A stretch of DNA of 64,000 bases. Origin: Rhododendron vialii. Its lineage: Eukaryota > Streptophyta > Magnoliopsida > Ericales > Ericaceae. This document shows, piece by piece, positions 25,195-43,329 of the stretch. Where the stretch lies: NCBI RefSeq assembly GCF_030253575.1, contig NC_080557.1, forward strand, positions 2,351,001 through 2,415,000, read 5' to 3'. The notes under the pieces were generated by a model. It was not told the origin of the DNA. It saw nothing but the letters and a program-made list of their open reading frames with translations, and searched no databases. How positions within the stretch are numbered: the stretch's first letter is position 1; each line of letters starts with the position of its first letter. A program made the translations under genes and the position numbers.

Positions 25195-25260
25195 CAAGCA
25201 GCAGTAGAAGTCTGATGTTCTTCTTCTTCTTCTTCCACGCCGATATATAAAAAGTTGGAA
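25195..25260 (-). promoter_or_regulatory. Candidate ATG11 core promoter
   Basis: Read on the minus strand, CTTTTTATATATCGG (25252-25238) is a TATA-like box followed by a GAA-rich stretch (GAAGAAGAAGAAGAA near 25230-25216) typical of plant leaders. A second run of TATA dinucleotides lies at 25117-25138. Either could set the start site. Confidence 0.35.
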
Positions 25261-25383
25261 TTTGGTCTTCGGAAAGAATTTCGTGTTAGTATTTTGGAAA
25301 AAAACAAAAAACAGAACTCCTTTGATAAATTGGTTTTTTCAATAAGAAAACAAAAACCATGGAACTATTTTAAATCACATTTT

Positions 25384-25662
25384 AGAATTTGAAAGCTACT
25401 TTAAGTTGCGTGTAATTGGAAAAAGCTATTTAACACGAATATATAACCATAAAACTACCTTGTTTGCCGTGTTTTCAAAAAAATTATTTTTTTTTTTTTT
25501 GGAGAAAACAAGGTAGTGGTTTTAGATTTTGAAAGCTACTTTTAATTTGTGTATAATTGGAAAAAGTTATTTTAGGCCAAAATAAAACCGTAAAAACTAC
25601 CTCGTTTGTCGTGTTTTCAAAAAAAGTATTTTTTTTGAGAAAACAAAGTAGTGGAAAGAGAG
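25384..25662. repeat. Tandem duplication of about 140 bp with internal palindrome
   Basis: TTTGAAAGCTACTTTAAGTT at about 25389 and TTTGAAAGCTACTTTTAATT at about 25531 begin two copies. Each copy ends with an inverted repeat, CTACCTTGTTTGCCGTGTTTTC (or its close variant), mirrored by GAGAAAACAAGGTAG across an A/T-rich loop. Each unit could form a hairpin. It is non-coding. Confidence 0.7.
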
Positions 25663-26507
25663 TCTGACTTTGTCAAATTTTCCTCAATAAACATGTTGCC
25701 GTTTCAAAAAAAGGCGAGTCTGACTTTATTTATTAGATTGTTTACTCACGATGAGAGCAATTAAAAAATAAACATATAAATTAAGCTTACAAAATGCAAA
25801 TATATGATGCAAAAAGTTCTAGATTCCTTTAGTTCTAAATTTTGATCATAAATTTATAATTTCTAGATTCCTTTCATCAAGACAAATCGATAATCATAAA
25901 CATCTTATTTAAAACAAATAAATGTAATTTTTATGTAATTTAAAAGCCCATTGGAATAATATATACTTACGTTGGAAGCCACAACAATCAAGAGAAATGA
26001 ATTTTTGCCTCCTTTTTTACCGCTAAATTATTTTTTGTTCTTATTTATGTGAATTTATCATATTACTCTTTGATTTGGGTGAAAATGAACTATTGATTGT
26101 GTACCGCGTAGCACAAATTCGCAGTATTAAAGACAAAGAAAAAGGAGTGCGAATATAAAGAAAGAGTAAATGCACTATTATTTTAAATTTTGAACCGTGA
26201 TTGCATGAAATAAAGAAAAAAATTCAACAAAAATATCAGGGTTTTGACTTTTTGAAGTCCTGTATTCAAGAAAAATTAAAAGGTCATATCTCCCATACAA
26301 AAAAAAAAAAAAAAAAGACAAAAAGACACACAGAAATGAGAAAATTTTATTTTAAATGATACCAAATACCAAATAGAACCTACCACGTATTATCAATCCG
26401 ATGTTTAACAACAATTTTAAGATTATGATTTTCAAGGACTGGGGAACCTACTGGCCTTGGGATTAGCATGGGTGATGTCTGAGTCAAAACTACGTCGTTT
26501 TGTGCTT

Positions 26508-26790
26508 GGGAATGGTCCCCATTTTTTTTTTTTAAATGATTCCTACAAAAAAATGATTCAAATAGCTCATTCTTGTTAAAATATTTGTTAATTGGTTCTT
26601 ACGAAAAAATTAACTAAATCCAATATTAGTAAGGGCTATTTCAGAATTCGTAAGAATTCGCACCTATGAAATCTAAACCAGCCCTTACCAATATTAGATT
26701 TAGCTAATTTTTCCGGAATCGATAAAAAAAAATTGAGAATAATTAATGGTTTGAATTATCTTTGAGGGCCCAAAATGGATCCCATTATTA
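26508..26790. mobile_element. Foldback MITE (TAAGGGC-core family)
   Basis: The left arm carries CCAATATTAGTAAGGGCT and the right arm carries its inverse, AGCCCTTACCAATATTAG. Further pairing extends outward to AATGGTCCCCATT and AATGGATCCCATT. The core word is shared with the element at 31292-31640, which suggests one family. No coding capacity. Confidence 0.65.
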
Positions 26791-27178
26791 GTTATTTAGT
26801 TTTGACATTATCATTTTCCAACTAAGTAACCCTTTACAATATAGTAGTTCTGAAATGAGTACTATGTTGTCTTTATCTTTAAAATAAAACAAAAGAAAAT
26901 TAAAAAAGGATGCCAAACCAATTAATCCCTTCTTTATTGTCAGCTTTGTTTTGCCCAACAAGAAAAACAGATTTATTTATTTTACTGGACGGACGATCAT
27001 CCCTATAGAATTTGAAATATCAAAAAATTTGTTTTGGTTTCTAAGAGATGGCCCCTCAAATTTCTCTCTTATATTGGATTCTTATTTGAAAGTTGACTTT
27101 GTATTGCATTGTCCATTTTTATTGGCCCACTGTACTAGTCCAATTTATGTCCCCTTGTAATAGTCCTTGATTAGCACT

Positions 27179-27546
27179 ATTGGTACCGACAAGGTTGATA
27201 CCGAAATCGTAGGGACAGTCGTATCGGGCTGTTTTCGGTCATCGGACAGCCGATTTGAGTCGTCTAAAAATTATAAAAAAAGAAACGAGGGGGCCCAGCG
27301 TGAGAATCAATAGCATCTAAGGTGTGTAGGATGCTTGATCTGAGCACCCATACGCATATGTACACGAAAAAGAGGTGCTCAAATCAAGCACCCTACACAT
27401 CTCGGATGCCGTTGATTCCCACGAAGGGCCCCCTGATTTTTTTTTTTATAGAATTTTTGGACGACTCGATCGGCCGTCCGGATGCTGGAGACAGCCCAAC
27501 GCAGCCGTCCCTACGATTTCAGTACCGACCCTGTTGGTACCAATAT
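27179..27546. mobile_element. Long-arm foldback MITE, 368 bp
   Basis: The ends ATTGGTACCGACAAGG and CCTGTTGGTACCAAT are inverted repeats. Pairing continues almost without interruption through GAAATCGTAGGGAC, GGGGGCCC, GATGCC/GCATC and GTGCTTGATTTGAGCACC, which nearly reaches the centre. Arms are about 170 bp with scattered mismatches. A TA dinucleotide flanks both ends, but the true target duplication is uncertain. Confidence 0.8.
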
Positions 27547-27825
27547 CATTTTCGGTCCTTGATTCTTCTAAGGGGAAATAAAACAACTAACGCAATTTAA
27601 GTCTACGCACACATCTTAAAAAAATATAACTTTGGACAAAATTATATACAAACCATACCGGTTGCATTTGGAACCGTTTGATACATGTGAACTCGTGTGC
27701 ATCGAACAGTTCTGAATACAGTTGTGTTTTGAAGATGTGTGCATAACATTGCTCTAAACTAATCCAAGAAATAAAATGGTCGATCAAATGCATTAATGGA
27801 TGCCCTAACAATTGTGCTTAGGCCC

Positions 27826-28044
27826 CGTTCCCGAAAGGGAAATAAGTTGACTTATTTTTTAAAAAGGCAATTTCAAGCTCAAAAATTATTTACAAATTAT
27901 GTGCTTATGCAAATAATTTTTCTATCAATATGGATCTTGTTTGATAGATTTCATTGAGATATTTTATACGGTGCAAAAAAAATTGAAAAATCATTTTTCA
28001 TTTATATTATTTTTGAGTTTGAAAATATAAAATAACTTTGAGGG
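27826..28044. mobile_element. MITE-B fragment (ACTTATTTTTTAAxAAGGC family)
   Basis: The sequence starts GGCCCCGTTCCCGAAAGG and contains GACTTATTTTTTAAAAAGGC, ATGGATCTTGTTTGATAGAT and TTTTATACGGTGCAAAAAA. The same words occur in the same order in the element at 41445-41690. This is a dispersed non-autonomous element. The right end is not resolved here. Confidence 0.6.
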
Positions 28045-28124
28045 CATTTAGGCCATTTGATCAACCAGAAAATGAGAAATGAAAAAAATTCTCATATTTT
28101 AGAGTGCCGAAAAACTGCAGTGTT

Positions 28125-28262
28125 CTAAAATAAGGTATTTTTCGCCGAGTACTCACTCCAAAATGCTTGACCAAGGCCACTAATTCTTACTCGGTGGGCA
28201 TTACTCGACGACTAACGCCGAGCACTCGCTTTTTTTTTTGATCCACACCGAGTACTCGCTTC
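28125..28262. repeat. Cluster of CGAGTACTCGCT-like words
   Basis: GCCGAGTACTCACTCCAAAATG, GCCGAGCACTCGCTT and ACCGAGTACTCGCTTCAAAA occur within about 135 bp, with two further CTCG-containing variants between them. The words are near-palindromic. The role is unknown. Confidence 0.5.
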
Positions 28263-30060
28263 AAAATCATATTTCTGAAAAGGGTAAAGGCCGAAAAGTT
28301 GGACTATTATTGTCTAGTCTCTTTCAATAGTACTCCGTATTTTTCCAGCCTTTTGTTATTTTGTAGCAAGTGAATTGACACCTTTGTACTTTTCAAAAAA
28401 AAAAAAAATTTGACACCTTGTAGACCCTGTACACATGTGCAATTTGATCGGGTGGCCCATCATGATTGGGAGCCCAAATAGCCTCTACTTTCGTAATTGT
28501 CCGGGACGGTTGTTGAAAGTATTTCACAAGTATGCATTCTACAAATATTTTTATCTGTAAGAATATGTTTAATTATGAGAAAAATATGAACTGTTTGGAA
28601 TAGTAACCGGAGAGGATATCATCCCTTTTGGTTAGTATACAATTTGGAATCTCTCATGTCCAAGTTTTGGACTGAGTTCAAATTCGAATCAAACAATATT
28701 GGTAAACTCAATGGTTCGAATTCGCTCAATTATTCTTCCCGTCCAAATTTAGACTGTTCAATTCAGACCAAATTAAGGACCGGAGAAGATTCGATTCCCT
28801 TCCCTTATGTTTTTGAATTAGCAAATAATAACCATAAGTTATTCAAAAAAAGGTTATTTTTCTTAGTTACTACTAATTGTTATGGACTTCTTAAAAAACC
28901 TCGTAAGCTAAAGCATTTTTTCCCTCAATCATGGGTTGAAGTATGATGAGAGATCGGCCGCTAACTCGTTAATTTGTATAAATATATACAATATTCATGA
29001 TCAGGAATACTTGTAAAACAATGTCACATGTTACGTAACAAAAGACGCGTTATCTTTTTCAAACTATGTAAGCGAAGCCTTTTTTCAAATGAACAAACTG
29101 ACTCGAGCACCATGCCTCCATCCATCTCTTTCTCACCAAGAAATAATTATGGTTTCGTACTATGCAAAAAAAAATTCATGCGCATGTATGATAAAACTAT
29201 ACGAAACTGTTTGTTTGACGGAACTAAAATGAATCGATATCAAATTTGATAAAATATGTTATCCCATTGAGTTTGAAGTAATGGAGTTAATAATACCACA
29301 TCACGAATTGTGAGATTATTTATTGATGGGTATTTAATTCTTACAATGAAAATTTTAATCAAACACTAAATTCCTTAATTATTATGTTTTAATATGATAT
29401 TCATATCCGGTCAAACAAATAAACAGACTATACGCGTGCATCGGGAATGGATGTATAGTTTTTACTTATATAGCAATAAATTCTTTGCAAGAAAATGTAG
29501 CTTTCCTTGATGTACTTTCAACACGTTTCAATAACTTGCAGCGACTCTAATTCTAAGTTGTTGACGCCAAGAAATAAAAGGGTGTGAAGAGGTGGCTTCC
29601 CACCTAGATACTGCTTCTCAATAACGACTTTGTATCATTAATCAACCATTAAACCCTGGTTAAGGATTGGGACTCAGGGTTAGACTCCCTCAAAAGATCT
29701 TAGGCTCGAAACCCATCACGTGCTATTAAATCTTATGGAGCTAGTCCACACAGGTTTGCCCGGTTTTAATTGACTCACCACTATTGGACGACGTGATTGA
29801 ATCCCCGTGATTAGTTAATATGCTCATAAGGTGACCTTGAATAAAACCATTGAGAAAAAAGTCCTATGTGGATAATACCAGGATCACCAAATTCACCGTG
29901 TAAACATAGATCCCCCCGTGTGTCAATTACTATGTCCCCTCAATTTTCATTTGTATACATATTCGGCTTTAATAAGATTAAAAAGTGGGAAAATTAAGGG
30001 AAATCTCTGTCATTCTTTTGTTTTGGCCAAAAAATCTCGTTATTGATATTTTGCTGCTTA

Positions 30061-30346
30061 GGCTGCGTTCTTATGAACGTAACTTAAATATGGGAATTTT
30101 GTTTATATTTAAATTTTTTTCGCATTTGTTAGTTTTGCGCTAAACTTTTGTGGGTTATTGATTCGTCTTGAAGAGACGAATCGGAAAAGTAAAATTTTTT
30201 CATTTTTATCCACATATTTTGAGAAATAATCATTTTTTAAATCAATTTAGTTTGACGCAAAACTAACAAATGCGAAAAAAAATTCAAATAAAGACAAAAT
30301 TCTCAAATTTAAGTTAAGTTTAAATTAAGTTCATAAGAACGCAACC
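30061..30346. mobile_element. MITE with GGYTGCGTTCTTATGAAC termini, 286 bp
   Basis: GGCTGCGTTCTTATGAAC at the left end is matched by GTTCATAAGAACGCAACC at the right end. Inner arms TTTTTTTCGCATTTGTTAG and CTAACAAATGCGAAAAAAA also pair. There is no coding capacity. The flanking duplication could not be fixed by eye, so the superfamily is open. Confidence 0.75.
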
Positions 30347-31291
30347 GTATTTGCACGAACTTTTGCCGAAGGGTCCTTGTCAAATTGTCAATACGTATGG
30401 TCACATCACCTTGCGAAAAAAAGAATAACACAATAATGAGGTCACATATTTGAGCTCTTTTTGGCCATAGCTATCAAATTACTCCTATAAAATTTTGAAA
30501 AATGCTAAAGAGGTAAATAGGTTTATTTTCTTTCACAAAATACAACAATCCCTTTTAGCACTTTTGGTGTATTAAGTAGAGTACTTAAGACATACACTTC
30601 TTCATAAAACTAGTACTCCGTACTTAAAAAGATTCTTTCTATTGAAACTACTATCAATTGATTTTTTCTCTTCACACACTCTGTGGGCGGCGTATCAAAA
30701 TTTCAGTCGGCCAACCCCTCTTGAATCAACATGACTAATTAGAGGGTCCACGTGAATGTATTTGCAGGTGTGATGGTGAAACTTCAACCAAATATAATGA
30801 GTGAGGACTGAGAGGACCACCACATGGAAACACATGAAAGAAGTTTCCCATCCCAAGTGAGAACAAAACCTAGCCCAATTTGCTGTCCCCTTTGTTCTTT
30901 TCTCTCGGTTTTCCATTCTCTCTTGATCAAGAATTTAAGTGGGCCAATAGGCCCAATACCATGGTAGGGCCGGAATCCATATATGTTATGGTCCCAAACA
31001 AACATGCTTAATTTCTTTGAATTTTTAAGCGAACTTTTTTTTGGAAGCAACAAGTTTTCAGAAATACATTTTTCGCTTAAAAATTCAAAGAAATTACATC
31101 ATTCGATAGGTATCAATGAGTTCTATCGATTTATGTAAGTTTTTGGAATTTTTGGTTGGAAAAGATGTGGAGTATTATTTTTTTGCAGGACCCGAGATGG
31201 ACGCAAAAACCATCTGTACAGGGTTGCTATACAGCCTTTGCTGTACCTCAATCTTTACTGTATCCATATACAAAAATGCTAAGGACACATA

Positions 31292-31640
31292 CATTTGTAC
31301 ACATATCTTGCACATACACTTTTATGGGTCCCACCAATATGATCCAAACCGCTCATTATTTTTAGAATAATGTTTTAAGAGTTTCTGTAAAAAATCAACT
31401 CAATAGGATATCAGTAAGGGCTTTTTCAAAAATCGCAGTGCGAATCAGACTGTTTCACCCTATGATTTCTGAAAAAGCTCTTACCGATATTCTCATATCC
31501 TATCGAGTTGATTTTTAACATGAACTCTTAAAAAATTATTTTAAAAATAATGAACGGTTCAGATCATAATGGTGGGACCCGAGGTGGGCTCCATAAAAAT
31601 ATATGTGCAAGATATGTGTAAAAGTGTATGTGCAAGTAGC
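31292..31640. mobile_element. Foldback MITE (TAAGGGC-core family), about 350 bp
   Basis: The left arm contains CACATATCTTGCACATACAC, GGGTCCCACCAATATGAT and GGATATCAGTAAGGGCT. The right arm contains the inverses GCTCTTACCGATATTC, ATCATAATGGTGGGACCC and GTGCAAGATATGTG. The two arms meet near 31440-31460. It is non-coding. Confidence 0.7.
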
Positions 31641-31751
31641 ATGTCTGGGCACAGCCGTTGAAAAATTATTTTCATTTTTTGGGCCTGCGATCCACAAATA
31701 TGTGGACTCCAGGTTTATGGCTAAACCAGTCCAACCCCACTGGATTGATAC

Positions 31752-32113
31752 AAGGGCCATTTGGATGAAAATGTTTTCCTTTCGGAAAGCGCTTAAGTCG
31801 TTTTTGGTTTTCAATTTATTCTACGCACTCAATCATTCATTTATTAATTCACAGCCTCCGCTAAGGCCCCAACCTTTTCGTTTTCAATATGTTTCCAATG
31901 TCCAAACACTCTAACTTCACAATCAAACCTTAATCACATAGAAAACCTCTATTTTGATGGTTTTGAGCGATGCTACATTTTTCCAAAAAATTCTTTTCCA
32001 TTATCAACCAAACACCCCAAAACACAAACAGAAGATTTCTTTTTGGCAAAATTTTTTTTCATGAAAAACATTTCACGCCGAAAAATATTTTACTTTGAAA
32101 CAAATGGAGCCTA
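31752..32113. mobile_element. Possible foldback element with GGCCATTTGG / CCAAATGG-type ends
   Basis: GGGCCATTTGGATGAAAATG at the left is partly mirrored by TTTGAAACAAATGGAGCCT at the right. The AAAATGTTTT-like words inside both ends also correspond. The interior is not palindromic. It resembles Harbinger/hAT-derived MITEs, but the evidence is thin. Confidence 0.35.
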
Positions 32114-32635
32114 AGAGAGAAGTAAAAAAGAAAGATGAAAAAATCTTGAAAATAGATACTTACTTTTTTTTTTATTCTTTATTTAGGCAAGGAAGAAAGT
32201 ATATTAAAATAACTGAATGGTTCACATTAGAAAATTTTGGTGTACTTACCGAAATCGTTTACTATATAGAAACTCGTTGAGATGGTCAACTATGCTATGC
32301 TAACTATGACATTGATTGAATCTCGATTGATATAATGGTAGGACACATTTGTCGTGTACCTTTACAAAATAGATCGAAATTTAGTTTTTTTTTGAACAGG
32401 GGGATGAGACTGTTAGGTAACTCATTTTTATCCACAAATTTCCCTTTGTCCAATTTCATCATCAGAAGAAAAAAGAATCAAGCCCTGTGGCTGTTATCAT
32501 AACCAATCTAAACCGTTCCTTGCCTTTGTCAGCACACGAAGCAAAATCATGGGGGAATAACAGACGCTAACAACCTAATACATCATTGACCCAACTAAAT
32601 CCCTTTCCCCTTCCCATACCCATTGATGATCGATC

Positions 32636-32648
32636 CATATTTATAGGT
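32636..32648 (+). promoter_or_regulatory. Candidate TATA box of SCPL29
   Basis: CATATTTATAGG lies about 60 bp upstream of the ATG at 32706, in an otherwise AC-rich leader. The distance is short but workable for a plant gene with a brief 5' UTR. Confidence 0.35.
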
Positions 32649-32705
32649 ATAACCCCTCTCCAGAAACTCAACACTATTCATTGGCCACCTCAAAACCCCA
32701 CAAAC

Positions 32706-39761
<7,056 letters not shown>

Positions 39762-40160
39762 GAACGTATTGTTTTCAAATAACTCAGGTGTCCGGGCCAA
39801 TTTACGCGGATTCTTGAGAACTTACTTCCACCCATTAGCGTTTCTTTCCTGAATTGGAAGAAAGAAAGTTGTGGAAGTGTGGGATGCTGTAAAGGAGTGG
39901 CTTTGTATTTCCACTGACATCATTTGAACACCTGTAAAAACTTGATGTAGTTACCTGTCCACAAACGAAAATTTGTTTATCAGAAATAAAAGATTAAGGG
40001 GTGTTTGGCTCTAAACTGGTTCCTTGTGCAGAGTGTCTATTTCAATGGCATTGTTTTCTACTACAGTACGCATTCTGATTGACTTGCTCATTGCAACTGA
40101 GCTTTGAGATGACTGATGAGATATTGGCTCTTTTTCCGCATAGAAGTTACAGAGATAATT
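39762..40160 (+). other. 3' UTR and downstream flank of SCPL29
   Basis: No gene is present. AATAAA at 39985-39990 is a good candidate polyadenylation signal, 224 bp after the stop codon. A relative of the GTGTCCGGGCCA dispersed repeat lies at 39786-39840. Confidence 0.6.
39985..39990 (+). terminator. Candidate polyadenylation signal of SCPL29
   Basis: A canonical AATAAA hexamer lies 224 bp downstream of the stop codon in T-rich sequence, at a distance usual for plant 3' UTRs. Confidence 0.5.
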
Positions 40161-41001
40161 GATTTAAATCCGTACAAGCACCGAGAAAGAATATCGACTG
40201 GAATCAAATTAGGTAACATGAAATGAGGAAATCGATAGCCTCATTTGAATCGTATACAATTGGAATAAAATTTGAGCTTTTGCATACTTGAATATGCAAA
40301 ATGTGAGGCCAAATTTGCAAAGATTGACGTCTTTTTGTGATCAAAGCTTCAGTGAAGTACATTTTCTAGAGAGAGAGAGAGATGGTGAGCGTGAATATGG
40401 GGGAATGGTGACGACGACCGGTGTTCGTTTAGCTGCATTGGACTGGTAGTTATCAGAAAATCGCATGTGGTAGACGCGAGCTTCGAATAAAACCAGGAAG
40501 GTTTTCAAAAACGACGCCGCTCGCACTCATTGATACTTCGCATTTTCAAACTGAGAAGTCCTTTGAAACGTGTATTTGTCAAATTGTGAGCTCGTTCCGG
40601 TTTATATCTACGATCGAAATCATTTATCTTGCAGATACTGTCAAGAACAAAAGAATTGTTAAAGATCATCTGAATCCAATACATTTTGATATATTATCGA
40701 ATCCAATTGATTTGAATTTGCATTTGGGAAAATAAATCTTGCCACACCGTATCAGACCCATTTTAACTAAAGACGTCGCAAGAATGCTCTGTAGACTCGA
40801 ATTCTTCAAATTGTGATCTCATCCCGATTTATCTCGATGATCGAAAGGGTTCATGTTGTAGATTTCGTCAAGAAGATAAAACGTGTTCAAGATCATGTTA
40901 ATATAATGCTGATTGGTGCATAATCAGAGATGATTTGAGTGAATTTTTTTTTATGAAAATAGTTTTGGCCACACTGTATCAAACCCATTTCATCAGAGAA
41001 G

Positions 41002-41008
41002 TATAAAT
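41002..41008 (+). promoter_or_regulatory. TATA-like box of RepA copy A
   Basis: GTATAAATTTACTCCGACGA is conserved in all three full RepA copies (also 42663-42669 and, on the minus strand, 10541-10535). In each copy it is followed by GAAGGAACGTCCC and the donor-like word about 100 bp downstream. This spacing fits a core promoter, short leader and first intron. Confidence 0.4.
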
Positions 41009-41444
41009 TTACTCCGACGACGAAGGATTACTCTGACGACGAAGGAACGTCCCGGACGAAGAGGTCGGTCTTTAATCTTCCATCCTTCAACCCTGACTGA
41101 TACCCAGTAAGCTAATTTCAATTCTGTATAGATTTCATTGTTCTCGGCAAACTTCTCTCTACTCCATTACTAGTTTGACGACAATTGTGTTTATAAGAGA
41201 GTGATTTCATGGTCACTTTGAGTTTTAATATGTGACCACAAGGAATTTCTTGCTCCATTGCATGTTTAAATTGATGCACTTGTCAACTACTTAACTCCAT
41301 GTATTACTCTACGAGCTGTTGCGAGCACCGATTTTTGCTAGAATCGAAATGATTGCTTTCGGTTTGAATTTCACCCCTTGAAGATACATTTTTTGGGTGT
41401 ACTTTCAGTTTTCCTTCTACGTACGTAATTAAGGCAGACTCCGT

Positions 41445-41690
41445 TCTGCAACTCGATTTAAGAACTTATTTTTTAAGAAGGCAATTTCAAATTCATAAAT
41501 AATGTGTTTATGCAAATAATTTTTCTACCAATATGGATCTTATTTGATAGATCCTATTAAGATCTTTTATACGGTGCAAAAAAAAATTAAAAAATTATTT
41601 TTTATTTACATTATTTTTGAGTTTGAAAATGTAAAATAAACTGCTTATTTTTTAAGAAGGTTTCTGGAATAGGGCCTTATAGGAACAAAT
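41445..41690. mobile_element. MITE-B insertion in RepA copy A
   Basis: The element has imperfect terminal inverted repeats (left AAGGCAGACTCCGTTC, right GGAATAGGGCCTT), and AACTTATTTTTTAAGAAGG near the left end recurs as GCTTATTTTTTAAGAAGG near the right end. The insertion is absent from copy B, which reads directly from ACATAATT to GATAGGAAC. It is related to the element at 27826-28044. Confidence 0.7.
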
Positions 41691-41884
41691 AAAAAAAAAA
41701 ATGAGTAAAGCCTTCACTTTTCGAAGCTCGTTAAAGTTTCAACTCTTTGATATTTCCTTTCTGTGTATTGTGTGTTTTTTCTTAATTTGCTTTGATTTGG
41801 ATCTGGTGATCATTAGCTATTGTTCATGGGGATAGAGATTGGCGTACTTGTGTCCTTTATGTATTTAGAATTGACACCCGTTTG

Positions 41885-43250
41885 TGATCGAAATAAAATT
41901 AGAATTTTTGCATATCTGAAAATGTTAGGTCAGTTTGCAAGGTTGGCGCCAGTTTGTGATCGAAGTTTCAGTGAAGTACATTTTCTAGAGAGAGAGAAAG
42001 AGATGGTGAGCGTGAATCTGGGGGAATGGTGACGGCAACCGGTGTTCGTTTAGCTGCATCGGTCTGGTCTCCATGCATTAAATGCATGGGACAAGCACTT
42101 ACCAGAAAATCGCATGTGGTATAAGCGAGCTTTGAATAAAACCGGGAAGGTTTCCCAAAACGAGGTCGCTCGCACTCATTGATACTTCGCATCTTTAAAC
42201 TGAAAAGTCTTTTGAAACGTGTATTTGTCAAATTGTGAGCTCGTTCTGGTTTGTATCTATGATCGAAATCATTTATCTTGCAGATATTGTCAAGAACAAA
42301 AGAATTGTCAAAGATCATCTGAATCCAATACATTTTGATATATTATCGAATCCAATTGAAGTGAATTTGTTTTTTCGAAAATAAATCTTGCCACACCGTA
42401 TCAGACCCATTTTAACAAAAGACTTCGCAAGAATGCTCTGTAGGAACTGCGACTAGAATTCTCCAAATTGTGATCTCAGTTCGATTTATCTCGGTGATCG
42501 AAAGGGTTCATGTTGTAGATCTCATCAAGAAGATAAAACATGTTCAAGCTCATGTTAATCTAATGCTGATTGATCCACAATCGGACATGATTTGAGTGAA
42601 TTTTTTTTTATGAAAATAATTTTGGCCACACTGTATCAAACCCATTTCATCAAAGAATGAAGTATAAATTCACTCCGACGACGGAGGAACGTCCCCGACG
42701 AAGAGGTCAGTCTTTAATCTTCCATCCTTCAACCCTAACTGATCCTTCAACCCTAACTGATACCCAGTAAGCTAATTTCAATTATGTATAGATTTCATTG
42801 TTCTTGGCATACCTCTCTCTACTCCATTCCTCGTCTGACAACAATTGTGTTTATATGAGAGTGATTTCATGGTCACCTGAGTTTTAATCTGTGACCACAA
42901 AGAATTTCTTGCTCCATTGCATGGTTAAATTGATGCAATTGTCAACTACTTTAACTTTGTGTATTACTCTACGAGCTGGTTTTTGCTAGAATCGAAATGA
43001 TTGCTTTCGGTTTGGACTTCCGGTTTTCCTTCTACATACATAATTGATAGGAACAAGTAAGAAAAGAGGGAGAGTAAAACCTTCACTTTTTGAAGCTCGT
43101 TAAAGTTTCAAATCTTTGAGAGGTTTCCTTTCTGTGTATTGTGTGTGTTTTCTTAATTTGCTTTGATTTGGATCTGGTGATCATTAGCTATTGTCCATGG
43201 TGATAGAGATTGGCATACTTGTGTCCTATATGCATTTCTCTTGTTATTTC
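41885..43250 (+). repeat. RepA, tandem copy B
   Basis: This is the second direct copy of RepA with the same block order as copy A (GAAGTACATTTTCTAGAGAG at 41974, TATAAAT at 42663, GTAAGCTAATTTC at 42767). A short GATCCTTCAACCCTAACT word is repeated twice near 42724-42760. The copy ends at TTGTTATTTCAG (43239-43250), a good splice acceptor that directly precedes a short open segment. Confidence 0.8.
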
Positions 43251-43329
43251 AGGCAATAGAAGCAAACGATGCAGAGTACATGAGTCAAACATTCATGAGG
43301 ATGGATAAAGATGGCCTTCCATTTTCCTG
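43251..43329 (+). other. Possible exon following the RepA copy B acceptor
   Basis: After TTATTTCAG the frame GCAATAGAAGCAAACGATGC and onward is open to a TGA at 43327-43329. It contains ATG...MSQTFMRMDKDGLPFS. Together with the TATA box at 42663 and the donor at 42766 this would make a two-exon transcript with a 16-residue product. I do not recognise the peptide. It may be a gene fragment captured next to a promoter. Confidence 0.25.

Larger units (their letters stand above)
25700..32630. other. Repeat-rich intergenic region between ATG11 and SCPL29
   Basis: I see no gene. The ribosomal S11 gene that I recall at the corresponding position in Arabidopsis is not visible here. The space is filled with AT-rich sequence and at least five foldback/MITE insertions, annotated separately at 26508, 27179, 27826, 30061, 31292 and 31752. 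Short reading frames in this region have no recognisable motifs. Confidence 0.6.
40165..41875 (+). repeat. RepA, tandem copy A
   Basis: Copies A and B (41885-43250) share their full order of blocks. These are a TATACAATTGGAATAAAATT-like start (not complete in B), GAAGTACATTTTCTAGAGAGAG, GGTGAGCGTGAAT, and two internal units of about 200 bp each starting CAAATTGTGAGCTCG or CAAATTGTGATCTCA. After these come TATAAAT (41002-41008), GAAGGAACGTCCC, the donor-like CCAGTAAGCTAATTTC and a T-rich tail. Copy A contains a MITE insertion at 41445-41690 that copy B lacks. The promoter-like and splice-like parts are the best conserved. There is no conserved protein. Confidence 0.85.

Noticed and set aside
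29560-29960. Possible tRNA gene or SINE near GGCTCGAAACCC
   Set aside because: Only a B-box-like word is present. No cloverleaf could be formed by eye and no A-tail or target duplication was found.
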